A DNA stretch of 64,000 nucleotides from Isoetes taiwanensis. Taxonomy: Eukaryota > Streptophyta > Lycopodiopsida > Isoetales > Isoetaceae. Every line of letters starts with the position of its first letter. Position 1 is the stretch's first letter. Made by a program: the position numbers and the translations under genes. The DNA is taken from contig JAJEKV010000020.1 in the NCBI GenBank assembly GCA_021234155.1, forward strand, positions 6,060,563 to 6,124,562, read 5' to 3'. This document shows, in pieces, positions 12,063 through 24,141 of the stretch. The notes under the pieces are model-generated. The model ran no database searches and was not told the DNA's origin. It saw only the letters and a list, made by a program, of their open reading frames with translations.

Positions 12063-12152
12063 CTGTTTCTAATTGATAGACCCTTTCTTTGAGTCAAAGC
12101 AGGTGGATTATGAGCAGAGCTTGGTGAAAAGCGGAGTGTTGGAAGGATGTAT

Positions 12153-13466
12153 TCAAAACGGCATGAGAGCTTCCTGACCATAAACCAACTTGAAAGGAGT
12201 GTGACCTGTAGCAATTTTGAAACAAGTATTGTAGGCCCAAAGAAAAGTAGGAAGTTTTGTTTGCCAGTCAGTGCGTGAAGCATCACAAATTTTCTTGAGA
12301 ATGGTGACCAGAGTTTTGTTGGTGCTTTCTGCCAAACCATTACCTTGAGGATAGTAAGGTGTGCTCTTGTGATGATGTATCAGGAGATAATCCGTCAGCT
12401 CCTTGATAGTATGATTGATGAAATGGACACCACGATCACTGACCAGCTCCGTGGGGCAGCCGAATCGCGTGATGATTTGTTGATAAAGGACCCTGGCTGT
12501 GCTTGCTGCAGTGTTATCTGGAAGTGCGCAAGCTTCCGCCCATTTGTTAGCGTAGTCAGTGAGAACCAGAATGTAACGGGCACGGGTGTGCCGCGCAGGA
12601 GGATCTATGGGCCCCACAAAGTCCATTCCCCATTTGCTGAAGGGAAGTGGCGTGGCGACCGGCGTCAAGGGAAGAGCGTCACGGGCCGTGGGTCGTCCCA
12701 CCCGCTGGCAAGCATCACACGTGCGGGCGCGGGCGTGAGCGTCTTTGAAGAGCGTGGGCCAAAAATACCCAGCGAGAAGGATTTTGCGTGCCGTGGTGTC
12801 ACCGTGAAAATGACCACCACCTAGCCCTTGATGAGCTTCTTGAACAATATCTGGAACTTCATGAGGTAGAACACAGCGTCGAAGGATGGTATCCTTACCC
12901 TTTTTGTAGAGATGCCCTGCAACCATGGTGTAGTCACGGACCTCGCGGAGAAATTGATGTCGACGGGATTGCCGCTTGGCAGGAGAGAGCGTCGCGTCTT
13001 CTGGTGGAAGAGCACCTGTGAGGAGGTACTGCTGAAAATCATGGAACCAATGTGGTGTTGCCGTGACTAAAAAGAGCTGAGCATCAGGAAAGGCGTCTGA
13101 AACTCCAGTTGAGGGATCATCTGTGTGGATGCGTGAAAGATAATCCGGGACTACATGAGATTTGCTAGCCTTATGAACAATTTCAAAAGGGGCAAATTCT
13201 TGGAGAAGAAGGACCCAACGAGCAATGCGGCCCGTGGGCGTGGACTTGTTGATCAAATAAAGGAGTGCTTGGTGGTCCACAAAGAACTTGATTTGACTGC
13301 CCAAAAGGTAGTGACGGAAGCGTTGGACACGAGAAAATGAGACCCAAAGCTTCACGCCTGGTAGAGAATAGTTGCTTTCCAGCCAGAATTGAGTTTTCAC
13401 GCGCGATCGATTTGGTTTGTCGATTAATGCGATCATATTCTTGAGAAAGAACAGCTCCAATAGCAA
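12153..13466 (-). pseudogene. pol: TE-C RNase H end plus integrase core
   Basis: Residues ~45-113 are the end of RNase H (FRHYLLG...VDHQALLYL...VPDYLSRI). The integrase follows: an HHCC zinc module (H212, H219 or H221, C250, C253 counting from 13466), then the catalytic triad D282 (GMDF), D344 (SDRG) and E380 (GLAES), with 35 residues between D344 and E380. The motif FKLVYGQEALMPF is near the end. The enzyme would insert cDNA into host DNA. The triad is intact, but frameshifts before and after it make the copy non-functional as it stands. Confidence 0.88.
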
Positions 13467-13633
13467 ACGCCGGAGACATCTACATGAACATGAAAGGGCT
13501 TATCCCATTGAGGAGGAACAAGAACCAGGTTTTTCGAGTAAGCAAAAGCTTCAATTTGTTGGAAGCAAAGATCGCTCGGGAATTCCAAGCCCGGTGGATT
13601 AGTCACCCGTGAGTTTATGAATGGGATCCGCAA
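13433..13633 (-). pseudogene. pol: TE-C RT connection / RNase H start, frameshifted
   Basis: A short open segment contains PFHVHVDVSG, the first RNase H strand with its Asp. An overlapping frame continues with AIGAVLSQE. The domain is spread over three frames between 13633 and 13340, so several small indels are present. Confidence 0.6.
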
Positions 13634-13639
13634 TGGCTG

Positions 13640-14383
13640 CTAGTCCGTGTATGAAGGTGGAGTAATAATTGACCTTACCCGGGAAAGAGCGTTATCTCCT
13701 TGATATTGGCCGGTGCTTGAGCTTTGAGCACACAACCGATTTTGGCGGGGATCGTGGTGATACACCGCTTTGCTGACAACATGGCCAACGAGAACTCCCG
13801 AGGTGACGCAAAAGGTGCATTTCTCAGGATTGAGACTAATGCCGGACTCATCACATTTCTGGAAGACGAGTTCCAACTTATCCAAGTGGTCAGCCATGGA
13901 ACTGTAGGCAAAGAAGTCATCTTGAAAAATTTGTAAGAAGGGATTCTCCTTCATAACATCATGAAAAACTGAGAGCATGATGCGTTGAAACGTTGATGGA
14001 GAGTTTGATAATCCAAAAGGAACCACCTTGTAGGCAAAAGTGCCCCACGGGGTGGTGAAAGTAGTCTTGAGCTGATCAGATTCTTTGATTGAGATCTGAT
14101 TGTAGCCAGAAAAACCATCCATGAAGGAGTACATCTCATGTCCAGCAACCTCTTCCAGAACCTGGTCTGTGAAGGGAAGTGGAAAGTGATCACGCTCAGT
14201 GGCCTGATTGAGTTTTCGGTAGTCCACACAGACGCGGATCTTACCATTGTGTTTGAGGGCAATGACGATGGGGCTCACCCATTCAGAATGTTTGACCTCA
14301 TAGATCAAACCTGCAGCAAGGAGTTTGTCAATTTCCGCCTTGACGCGATCACGGTAATTAGGGTTGAGCCGGTACTGTCGTTG
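13640..14383 (-). pseudogene. pol: TE-C reverse transcriptase
   Basis: It contains the RT palm signatures in order: IRVCVDYRKLN, DHFPLPF.DQ, MDGFSGYNQI, TTPWGTFAYKVVPFGL, and FQDDFFAYS at the catalytic YxDD position, where the first residue is F. The DHFPLPF motif is typical of the Athila/Tat group. The true frame is lost near 13750; alternate-frame residues (GKVNYYS...) continue the domain. Its N-terminal side joins the protease segment through a TAG at 14384-14386. Confidence 0.88.
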
Positions 14384-14386
14384 CTA

Positions 14387-15688
14387 AACTGGTCGTGTAT
14401 CAGATTTGGTAGGAATGGTGAGTTCCCCCAAGCTTTTGTTGATTCCCCGAAGATCTCTGTAGCTCCAGGCGAAGATGTGTTTGAATTTTTTGAACAGCTT
14501 GACGGCCCTGTTACGATAAGGGGCTGGAAGATTTGCAGCAATGCGGACAGGTTGATTGTTTCCCACGTCCACGATCTCAACTTCAGGAGTCTGAATATGA
14601 GGTATCACTTCTGTGTCCTCGACAATATGAGCAGGCGGTTGAAGCATGACAGGATGCGTGGCATTCTGCGTGGTGAAAAAGAGAGGTTGTTGAGTTTCAT
14701 CCAGCAGAGGTTGCTTCATGACAGCGTGGACATCAACAGGTGTTGCAGGAGGTTCCGCATCTGAAAAATGATCAACACGTTGGATTCTATTGCACGGAGC
14801 CAGGTAAGGGTCAAGCAAGGCAGCCACAGCCTGGTCCTGATCAAGAGTCATTTCTCTCCAAGGATCAGCATATTCGAGGTAGGATGACAGAGGCAGACTC
14901 GCAGGTGGAGCCTGAACTTGATAAATATTTTGAGCTTCTTCAGAATCGGTGTCTGAGAGAGCGGGTTCCGCATGTTCAACAGAAATGATCCTGCCTGTTT
15001 CCAAGTCCATGGTGGCATTGAGGTGACCATCAGTGATGACTAACTGATCCGTAGTCCAGTAATGGATACTCTTGGCCTGGCGGAGAAAAGGTCTGCCGAC
15101 CAACATTTCATAGTCACCTGGATCTTCGCCAGCCTTCCAAACTCCAAATTCCATGGGGAATCGGAGATCACCTATGTTGATGTGAAGAAGAGGCGTGACG
15201 CCTTGAGGTCTGGTGATATGGCCATTGGCCAATTTGATGTCATATGGGGCACGAAAAAGTTGTTGGATGCCCATTTGTTTGCGGAGTTTATCCGTGATGA
15301 GATTGACTGCGCTACCCCCGTCAATTTGAACATGATTGACTTGTTGATTGCCCACCGTGGCATGGTGGGTATAGAGGTAGCAACAGCCCCAACTAGAACA
15401 GTCGGGAGTGGTAACTGGTCCTTGAGAGCAGGACAGAGTTTCAAAATGGTTGCCAAGCTTAAAGGAATCTTGATCTTGGCGAGCTCCTCTTGGAGTTCCG
15501 AGGCACATGAGAAAAAGGATCTCGCTGGTTCCACGGGTCTTTGGAGTGCGTGGTAATGAAGCAGCAACTGCTTTGAGTAAGTCAACCTCAGCAGCAATAT
15601 TGGGATATGTCTGAGAGCGTGGAGGTTGAGATGTGGAAGGTGTATCGTGGCGTTGTTGAGCTCTGGTGGTGGCATGAACATTTGCCAA
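14387..15688 (-). pseudogene. pol: TE-C protease and linker to RT
   Basis: The aspartic protease active site is QIDGGSAVNLI (the DxG motif as D-G-G-S), typical of this retroelement group. Next is the conserved region YDIKLANGHITRPQGV...LVGRPFLRQAK. An acidic, proline-rich linker and KKFKHIFAWSYRDLRGI, the usual lead-in to RT, follow. The segment ends at TAG 14384-14386, in the same frame as the RT, so it is a single nonsense mutation consistent with CAG to TAG. Confidence 0.85.
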
Positions 15689-17667
15689 TGTGCGCCTTGG
15701 CCAGCTTGCATGAGGTTCAAAATGCTTTGGCGAACTTTTGGCATGACATTTGGCATGAGTTTCTCCAAGTCAGGTGCAAAGTGAACCTTTTTTTCGTCCT
15801 CATGAGGAATGGTGTCAACTACAAAGGCAGGTTGCGTGCCATTTGGAATAAGGGTCAAGGGACGTGATGCCCTTGTCTGGCGTGAAACCAAACCAACCCA
15901 ATTTGTTGGCTGGACTGGAGGATTAAGTGCCTGAAAAATTTCCTCCTGTGCTTGTTGATCCAGCTGAGGTTGATTTGCTGGAGCTGGTTGATAGCGTGAT
16001 TGCTGAGGCGCTCTTGGTGGCTTCTTAAGAACTGGTCGCGGGCCTTGTTTGCCATTAGCAATCCAGAGTTGGTAAGCCGTGAGGCGGACCGATGTGGTCT
16101 GATTAGTGCCAGGAAGCTGTACCTGAACTTGTGGAAGTTGAGGACATGCCGTGGTGGTGTGACCCCATTCTTGACAGTGATAACACTGAGCTTTAGAAGG
16201 ATCAAAAGGAGGACGTGGGTTGGGTCCCCGTTGTTGCTCCTGTTGCTGATAGAGTTGAGTTGGTTGCACCTGAAGTGGTGGCTGCTGATAGTGCGATTGT
16301 TGCTGAGGTGTGGTTTGCACTTGATAAACCAGTTTGTTGCGGAAAGGTGTGGGATGAGTGCGAGTGCACTCTTCCGTGGCATGATTGCACATGTTGCATC
16401 TCTTGCAATGAGGCGGGCCATTGGTGGAGTTGCACTCATTTGCCAAGTGGCCTTGGTATTTGCAAATATGGCACCAGATCTGACTGCGCTGTGGATTGGT
16501 GTGTTGAGGCTGGACAGCCGTCTGTGGAACCATGACAGGTGGAATGAAAGGGAGCTCTTGAAGAGCCACGCCACGGGAGGAGACATTGACTGAGTGATTG
16601 ACAAGGTCGATAGCCTGCTCTAAAGTCTTGGGACGCAGGTATTCAGTCATTAGTCGAATAGCTGGAGGAAGTCCTTGGAGAAACCAGACCAGAATCTGGC
16701 TCTGTGTTGGGTACTCCTTGAGCTTACTGAGCAGAATGTGAAGTCGATCCGCAAAATCCCTGGCAGACTCCGTGGGCTCTTGTTGAAGTTCATTGAGTTG
16801 CTTGAGATGAAGTTGATCATCATCCGTGGTTCCATAATGAGAAAGAAAAGCAGTTTTCATTTCGGACCAGTCTTGTTTCCAATGGCTTTTGTTGGACATG
16901 AGCCATTGATGAGGAGAGCCACGCAGAGTGGTGGAAAAGATGTGGAATTTCAGTTGAGGTTGCGCATGACCATTTAGGACAGCTAGAGCCTCAAATTCTT
17001 CCATGTGGGCCTGAGCACTTTGGTCTAAGGGTTTGCCTTTCGTGTTGCCAAAGGTGGGATAAGTCAGTTTCAGAGTCAGAAAGGTAGATGTGAAAGTGCT
17101 GGGCTGAACAGGAACAGTGTAGTGAGGATATTGAGGTTGAGTTGGAGGTGGCATGGTGCCTGAAGGACCCTGATGAAGTGGTGACTGTGGTTGAGGAAGT
17201 GAAGGTGCCTGAGCATTGGTTTTGAGATCTGTAAGGTTGTAAACAGGAAGTGTAGTGGGAAAGGTATGGAAAGGAAATTCCTGGGTAGGCGCAAAAGAGA
17301 CTTGTGGGTATCCCTGCCCACCCGGGGGAGATGATGGTTGTGAAGGAAGAGGCGTATGGCCTGAAGAGTGATGGATGTAAGTGTGTTCAGGGGTATGAAA
17401 GTAAGGTTGAGAAGGTTGAGCCTGATAGGGCTCCTGATAGTGATGAGGTGACTGAGGTTGTGAGCAATGTTTGCATGCTTGGGGCGGGAACGGGGACGCA
17501 GACAGACACAGGGGGGTGGGTGGCCGACCGAGCCCTAGACCGAAGATGGCCTCCCTCAATGTCATAAGCAGATCCATACATGTCGCGAACGGTTCCCCGA
17601 CGCCGATGACGCCAAAGCGTGATGTCGCCTCGAGAAAGGAGTTCTTCTCGGGCGGAAGTTTCGGCAT
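15640..17667 (-). CDS. gag: TE-C Gag with three CCHC zinc knuckles
   Basis: It begins with a P/Q/H-rich region. The capsid domain follows at about residues 200-360 (FHIFSTTLRGSPHQWL..., FLSHYG, ARDFADRLHILLSKL). Three CX2CX4HX4C knuckles lie near residues 399-412, 421-434 and 495-508 (CHICKYQGHLANEC, CKRCNMCNHATEEC, CYHCQEWGHTTTAC), embedded in Q-rich linkers. Three knuckles is more than the one or two usual in plant Ty3 Gag. The frame stays open past 15640, but protease homology moves to another frame there, so gag and pol are joined by a frameshift or the pol frame is damaged. The exact start is uncertain. Confidence 0.82.
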
Positions 17668-17699
17668 GCATACATGGCTTATGTAAGAAAGTAGGATTG

Positions 17700-17721
17700 A
17701 ATCAGACCGGCAGCGGCATGG
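17700..17721 (-). other. TE-C candidate primer binding site
   Basis: Directly inside the 5' LTR the minus strand reads CCATGCCGCTGCCGGTCTGATTCAA. It resembles a tRNA 3' end complement, with a T-loop-like GATTCAA, but I cannot assign the tRNA. It is not the iMet type used by the other LTR elements here. Confidence 0.4.
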
Positions 17722-18303
17722 TGTTTGGGGTCCGGGTTGGGGAACTCTGGAAGACAGCCCTCCGGAGGACCCGTGGATCTAACGGGGAGAGTCCAGGGGG
17801 ACTATGTCACGCGGGATTTGCAAGAAGAGAACAAGAAGAAGAAAACAGAACAAATGAGAGGAAAATGATAAGCTTCCTTGATATCAATGATGAACATACA
17901 TGAGCTCTCGCAATAGAGAGAAAAACTGAAAGGAGACAAGACTCAAAACTCATCTAGAACTCATGTGCGAGCTCTAGTCATATATATATAGTACAATGGC
18001 CTTTGGCCCAATATAGACACTCTGACTGATCTCGGTGCCGACTCCTGGAAGGAGGCCTGATTTGCAGGAATGTGGGCGGTGCCTCTTGAAGTGCCTAGAA
18101 TCATGCTGACGCTGACGCGGGCGGTGACGGGCCGTCATTTGTCTGAGCGGCGCCTCTTAGGCGGAGGTTTTGGCTGCGTGGTCTGCTGCTTGGTCTTCTG
18201 CTGAGCCTTTGACGGCTGACCCGTGGCTGAATGAGGATCCTTGAGCTTGACCTGGTCTGTCGTATGCATGAATAGTCCTGTACCAGGAGGCACAGGACTA
18301 ACA
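17722..18303 (-). repeat. TE-C 5' LTR
   Basis: This is the second copy of the 7244-7828 repeat. It ends ...GGACTAACA, with the target duplication ATGTG just after it. Confidence 0.92.
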
Positions 18304-19129
18304 ATGTGAAGAACATTATCTTCAAGCTCTTGGGATGCGACACCGAGCGTTATGTTATCTACATCAGCAAGTCCACTAAGAGGGATAATGTTAATGAAGG
18401 TAGTCAGCATCAACATTAAGGATGAGCAGAGTCAGAATATGTGCATTAAAAGAAAGCAGGGCACTTGAATGATCATGCAACAACTCCAAGGATACCAGAT
18501 TCTTTTCAACAAATTATGGATCATCGCCTTGCTACTCCAGTGACTAACGACTACACCAACTTTAAGCAAGCTAGAGGACCTATCAGATAGTTGAGTTTCT
18601 TAGAATTATGGGTGATAGCATCCATGATGGGATGGGGACGAAATTTCGAGTAGATTTTTTTTTTTTTTTGTCTTTTCCTTTAGAAAGATGGACCCAAGAA
18701 TGGAGCAAAGCTTCAAGTATTGGGAAGAAAATGTATGGAGTACAATAATTGTATACATTGCTGGCAGATATCCAACATATTGGAACCTCTTCGTGAGCTT
18801 GATCACCTCGCTAAGAAGGATTCAATAATAGGATAACCGTCGACCATGTATATGACGAGTACTTCCGCAGCATAAGGAATAATCCGACCAAATGAAGGGA
18901 AGCAATCTAATAAGTCCGGCCAACTTCTTAGATGGCATCAACTCAAAGGTGGGGCTATTTCAAGAGGGTAATAATTAAGAAAGGGTAGATCCTAGAGTAT
19001 AGATTAGATCTAAAACAAGAATAATTATCTAATCATATAGTTTTCTATGTGTGCCCAAAAGTAATGTCATGCCGACTAACTTGTGGCCATAGGATTTATG
19101 TAAGTAGTTCTTTAACTTGTAATTTTGCA
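18304..19129 (+). other. TE-B interior after TE-C, unrecognised
   Basis: This is AT-rich sequence with many stops, including a poly-T run near 18657-18669. By position it should be TE-B gag or its remains, but I cannot align it convincingly with the TE-D gag. Confidence 0.4.
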
Positions 19130-21640
19130 CCTCCTAGATGACGGACATCTTTAAGAGCAAGACTCTTAAGTCTAAATCTAGGCCAGTAATTAAGCCAAGG
19201 CCAAGTAATTAGCAGCACCAACGGAACAAGAGTCAAGTTCGACATCAACCTAGAGCGAAGCAAAGTAGAGCATCGGCACCAACTTATGTACATTGGCAAT
19301 TATGACCTCACAATAAGCATGCAATATTAAAGCTGGCTAAAGCAATAATTGATTATTATAAGCAAGAGATACTTATTCCAGCACCAAAGGGCAAGTACCT
19401 TATAATTTAAGTTAAGTAATTCCAATCGTGCAACGCATGTCAGTAAGGCAATTACTTAAGGGCATCATGAGGAATGAGGTCATACACAAGCTACAAGTTG
19501 TCGACCCCGACCGCAAGAGTAAGAAGGAAGATGCTACTTCGAAACAGCTGCCTTGGGCAATTTCTAAGTTAATTAAGAAGTCCCATGATATATCCTTTGA
19601 TGAAATTTGAGAGCTTTTGCTCTATAGAAGCATAGAGACCGAAATCACTCTTGCACCGGAGGCAGAGCCGATCAACAAGGCTCTTTATAGAATCAGCACT
19701 TCCGAGCTAGCAGAGCTCAAGAAGCGGTTGTAGGAGTTGATCGACTTGGGGATCCTTTCGGCCAAGATGGAAGTCTAAAGGTGTATATCAACCATGGGCA
19801 GCTCAACAAGCAACGACATAATGGATCAGCCCCAAAAAGCAGGATTCTTCTACAAAATCGACTTAAGCTCGGGCAATCAGCAAATAAGGATGAAGGGGGA
19901 AGATCATTATAAGACTCCTTCAGAACTTGGTATGGGCACTATCACTTCACAATGATGCCCTTGAGTCTATAGAATGCTCCACCAACTCGTATGCATTTGA
20001 GGACGACATCTTCGAAGATTCCTTGGATGATTTCTTCATCAATTCTCTTCGACGACATCGTGATCTACAGCAAATCAATGGAAGAGCATGCAGCCGTGGA
20101 GATGTTAAGACGTCGCCACTCATTGGCAAGCTTTTGAAGCAGCAATTTGCAATGCCATCTCCACTTCGGCAAGAAGATAGAAGAAGCCATCTTCCCCAAC
20201 ATGGAGTTCAAGCACATGATGGGCTAGTCCTTACAAGAGTGCAAGAACGGATTAAGAAAGAGAAACCTTCAAATATTTTAAAAAGGAAGGTAATATTTAA
20301 TATCAAAGAACAACTATACTCAAAGCATAAGGAGTAAGAAAAATTTTCCAGGACACGCATCCCTATTTCCGGCCATGCAAAATTTATAAAGGCCTACTTC
20401 AAGATTAGAAGTAGCTACGTCTGGCCAGGTATGAAGAACAGATAATCAGACATAGCCAAGAATGTGTCAGTGGAGCCAGCGGACAAGGACGCAACAATTT
20501 TGAATTCCATGAGTTTTGGAACCTTGGGCAGTGCCACACGCCAAGTGGGAAGTCGTCAGCATGGTTTTCATAGCAGGCCTTCGAAGGCCAACAAGAAGCT
20601 TGAAGCCTTGATGGTTGTGGTACATAGTTATCAAAAGGGCACATAATTGCCATGCCACACCATAGACACCGCCTGGGATCTAGCCGTGTGGTCTACATAA
20701 GAGTTCTTTTAGGCTGCATGGAAAATACAGGTCGATCATCACCAAAAGAGATCCGAAGTTTTTTTAGCGACGTTTAGCAGGACTTCTTCAACACGAGCTG
20801 CACCAACTTGTTGATGAGTTTTGCTTATCATTCGCAGTCAATCGGCAAAGGGACCGCACCAACACAATTTTGGAGAGCACATTGAGAAACTATGATTGGA
20901 ACAAGTAATCCAAAGGGGCCGATTACATCCACCTGATCAATTACGTACAATAATATGAAGCAAGAGTCATCGAAGATGCCTCCTCCATGATCAGCTACAG
21001 TTATCAATGCTTGACCCTAGTCATGTGGCATAATCTAGTGCCCAAGGTGGAAGTTTCTCAACAACGACAGCATATATGCGGTAGCTTTTGGTAGAAGTGT
21101 GGGAGTATCTTCAACAGCATGGGCATATCTGAAGAGTCAAGCGGATAGAGGTAAAACTCCTTGGGAGTTGTTTTGTTGTGGCAGATAAAGTTGGCTCAAG
21201 TAAAGGTTAAGCAAGGGAAGCTTCGCATCGGCAATTGTAAGAAGCTCGCCCCTAGGTGGACCGGTCCGTTCACGATCTTGGAGAAGAGTGGGCTCTCAAG
21301 CCTACAAGTTGGATCTCTTGGCCACCTTAAGGTCTTCCATGTGAGTTTATTGAAAAGGCACGATCCTAAGCCTGAGGAGGTTTTGGATACTCCAACTTTG
21401 TTGGAAATGACGGAGGATCAAGTTGAAATAGTGCCTGAGTTCCTTCTTGATAAGTCATTCAAGAGGACTAGGTGATCTAAATTCCTCCAGGATTTGGTCA
21501 AGTGGAAGCACTTGCCCGTGGAAGACACGATCTGGGTATCGAAGCAGGACTTGGAGAAGCAATACCCAGAGTCTATGAAGGAGTTTGATGGGCGAGTCGT
21601 CTCCGAACTAATCGATGTCGACTTGCCAGGAGGTTAGCTT
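19130..21640 (+). pseudogene. pol: TE-B pol relic (protease to chromodomain)
   Basis: Fragments in changing frames match TE-D pol in order. A protease piece comes first (VKFDINLERSK..., about 19230-19310). It is followed by the pre-RT segment RMSVRQLLKGI...ETEITLAPEAEP (19430-19680) and RT remnants with FDDIVIYSKSMEEH near 20050. Then come an integrase zinc-region remnant (about 20375-20460) and the integrase C-terminus (KLRIGNCKKLAPRWTGPF, 21200-21280). The last is a chromodomain remnant (LVKWKHLPVED..., 21490-21560). Stops and indels are frequent, far more than in TE-D. No catalytic domain is intact. Confidence 0.8.
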
Positions 21641-22498
21641 AGTATGTTTCTTAGTTAGCCTTAAGTTCTGGCTCATGTATTCTAGTTAGTAGAGTGCATG
21701 TGCCAGAATCTTGGAACGTGTGGGCGATGATGGGATATGCCTTTAAGGCATTCTCTAGGCCAACACGCACCAAGAGGTGCGCATGACCATTAGGGTCATG
21801 TGAGTGAGGAATGAGGCATGGTGGGCGATGATGAGACATCGATCGGATGCTCTCTATGCCGCGATGCGGGGGACGCACACCTGGCCGTAGGAGGGTCATG
21901 GTGAAGGTGAAAGTGATCATGCACGATGATGGGATCGTGAGACGTTCCCTAGCTTAAAACCCTTGGGGCATGATGCACTGGGGTGTACTCGATCTGGGGG
22001 GATCGTGTACAAGGTAGCACTTGATCATGGGCGATGATAGGATTATCTTAAATGGTCCTTAAGCTCAAATCCTTATGGGGCCATGATCGAGTGCAAGGTA
22101 GTAGGGTAACCTTGAGCTAGTAGTTCGGCTCAAGGAGGTAGGTAAGGGGGGTGGTCCCCTAAAACCACAAATTTATTAATTAAACTAATGTAATGTGCTC
22201 CTTGTGCAGGCAAGTTAGAGGTGGGCATCGAGGAGGGCGACATTTACGAGAGGATAGGGGGAGCCATAATTTAGATTATGAACCCTAATAACTCTTATAG
22301 TAATATTTCCTAATTATTATAAGAAGTAACTTGTTAAGGTTGTATAATTTTGTATAAGTACAAATATAGCCTAAATTTTGACAATTAACTTTTAATAGGA
22401 AGTTGACCGTTTAAATTGAATTAAAGAGTATGTTATGTTGTTTTGCAGGCATAAGGTACGTTAGTCACCTTAGCGCAATGCTGAGGACAGCATTGTCC
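21641..22498 (+). other. TE-B 3' noncoding region with ~100-bp degenerate repeats
   Basis: There is no gene here. A motif close to GCGATGATGGGA recurs about every 100 bp (near 21726, 21826, 21926 and 22028), as it does in the TE-D 3' region. A conserved block near 22465-22498 leads into the polypurine tract. Confidence 0.55.
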
Positions 22499-22512
22499 TA
22501 AGGGGGGGAGAA
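22499..22512 (+). other. TE-B polypurine tract
   Basis: TAAGGGGGGGAGAA adjoins the 3' LTR at 22513. It would prime plus-strand DNA synthesis. Confidence 0.88.
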
Positions 22513-24136
22513 TGTGACGTTCCAGGGGAATATACACTATGAATACGTATATTCCTAGACCCGTCACTATACAAGTCTATCTTCATAGCCTTGTATACCA
22601 TAGATTGTGGCACTAGGGGGGCATGACTAAGTTATTCATATAACTTAGCCAACCTTAGGTTAAGACCATTTTCCACGTGGCCTTAACCTATTGGGCAACT
22701 GCCACACGAGACTCACCCGATTGGTGCCACGTGGCATCCTAGGTGGACCTAACTTATATAGGCTGGAACCCTAACCCTAGGCCTCTTTCCAGCCCTAGCA
22801 CCCAGAGACTCACCTACTCGTTCGAAACCCCGTTTCGAACATCGTTTGTTGTGGCATAGACTGGTGCAGCAGCCCCAGCAGGGTAGACTCGTTCTTGGAG
22901 CAAGAGCAGCATCACGTGAGTCAAAGACCATGGAGGCACACGGATCTGGAGGGAGAGCATCAGGAGCAGATATGTAGGGTAGTAGTTGTGATAGCTCATC
23001 TGGAATTAGCATTCCAGATGTGCTAGTATCTTGTATCTAGAGTAGAGCCATCCTAGAACCCGTATTCAACATCTTGAACCCTAATCAATGAACCCTAACC
23101 CTTAGTTAGGTTGTATGATTAGGTTAAGATGTTCTTCTTATGATTATTCTCATGATATGATGATTATGTGATGATGGTTGATCATGTTTGCTCCTCTTGT
23201 ATTGGGAAGGGGGGTAGAGACCTAGGGCCATATGTAGTATGCTCCTAGAGTAGATCCCTTAGTTCCTATTAGTTGCGGCCTGTGCATAGGAGCCCACCAG
23301 GCTATCGAGGCTATGATATGACTCAGCACCACATAACGGGGCTAGAGGGAATGTGGAGGGAGGGGCTTGGGGGGGATCCCATAGTGGGCTAGGCCTATGG
23401 TCGGTCACCGTGTGGGCGAGCATGGTCCCACACCTCTGGGGCAATGGTGTCGCCCGCCTCGAGAGCCGCAAGTGTTGGCTTGGCTCTCGTTTTTGGGGGT
23501 TAAGTCGGGTGCGAATCGTGTGTCGCCCACGATTCTCTAGCCGCCCACGGAACCTCTAGACCCTGGAAAGGGGAGATGCAACCCTTCCTGCCTCATCGGA
23601 CCAGGGAGATGCAACCTGGAGTAGTCCCGATGGGTGATGCCACGGGATTGCGTATCCGGAAGGCTAGAGTCATGCCAGAGCCTGATTTAGCCCATCTGCA
23701 AAGTATGCACAGGAGGGGCGGATGGAGTGGTCAACCCTAGCCATTGTCTATAGCCAGCCCCGCCATTGTTATGACTCGGTCTGCTCTACCTTGAGGCCTA
23801 GCCAGTCAGTCACCCTCCTTATGAGTCGGAGCCATGGGTAGGAGCTCTTATATTTTATGGCATAGGATTATCTTCTTTGCAGTTGTGGATATGTGATGGA
23901 CTACCCTTCGAGGTAGTATGTTGTATTGTTATTGCTAGTTCTGACGTTGTTTATGCTTCCGCTGTGATAGGAGCCCATAGGGGAAGGGCGCGCAAGACAC
24001 CTTCGTGTCCCCTGCCCGCACTAGGATTCTCTCAAAGTGCGGGTTAGATGGAGGGCCCATGCGGTTGATGGACCGGATGGGGGATTTCCTGCCGAGTGTA
24101 CGGCCGGGCGCCGTATATTTAGCAGGGAGCGTCACA
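22513..24136 (+). repeat. TE-B 3' LTR
   Basis: It starts TGTGACGTTCC and ends GAGCGTCACA. It is nearly identical to 4778-6410. The 5 bases after it (TTAGG, 24137-24141) are the second half of the target duplication. Confidence 0.92.
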
Positions 24137-24141
24137 TTAGG

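Larger units (their letters stand above)
7244..18303 (-). mobile_element. TE-C: non-chromodomain Ty3/gypsy element with env-position ORF
   Basis: It is flanked by 582-585 bp LTRs (7244-7828 and 17722-18303) with ends TGTT...AACA and an exact 5-bp target duplication ATGTG (7239-7243 and 18304-18308). The order on the minus strand is gag, protease, RT, RNase H, integrase (GPY/F end, no chromodomain), then an extra ORF of about 980 codons before the polypurine tract. The RT motif DHFPLPF.DQ and the extra 3' ORF suggest the Athila/Tat side of plant Ty3 elements. I see no second, archaeal-type RNase H. The coding region has a few stops and frameshifts. Confidence 0.92.
4778..24136 (+). mobile_element. 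TE-B: degenerate chromovirus-like Ty3/gypsy element
   Basis: It has paired LTRs (4778-6410 and 22513-24136), an iMet primer site, a polypurine tract and a near-perfect 5-bp target duplication (TCAGG/TTAGG). It sits inside the TE-A LTR and itself holds TE-C at 7244-18303. Without TE-C the element is about 8.3 kb. Its LTRs are recognisably related to those of TE-D, so it belongs to the same broad family. Its interior lacks the H3-like gene, ORFb and any recognisable gag, and what remains of pol is full of stops. It was probably a non-autonomous copy moved by a related element. Confidence 0.9.

Noticed and set aside
13153-13700. A second (archaeal-type) RNase H in TE-C
   Set aside because: Only about 100 residues lie between the ordinary RNase H end and the integrase zinc module, too few for a second domain.
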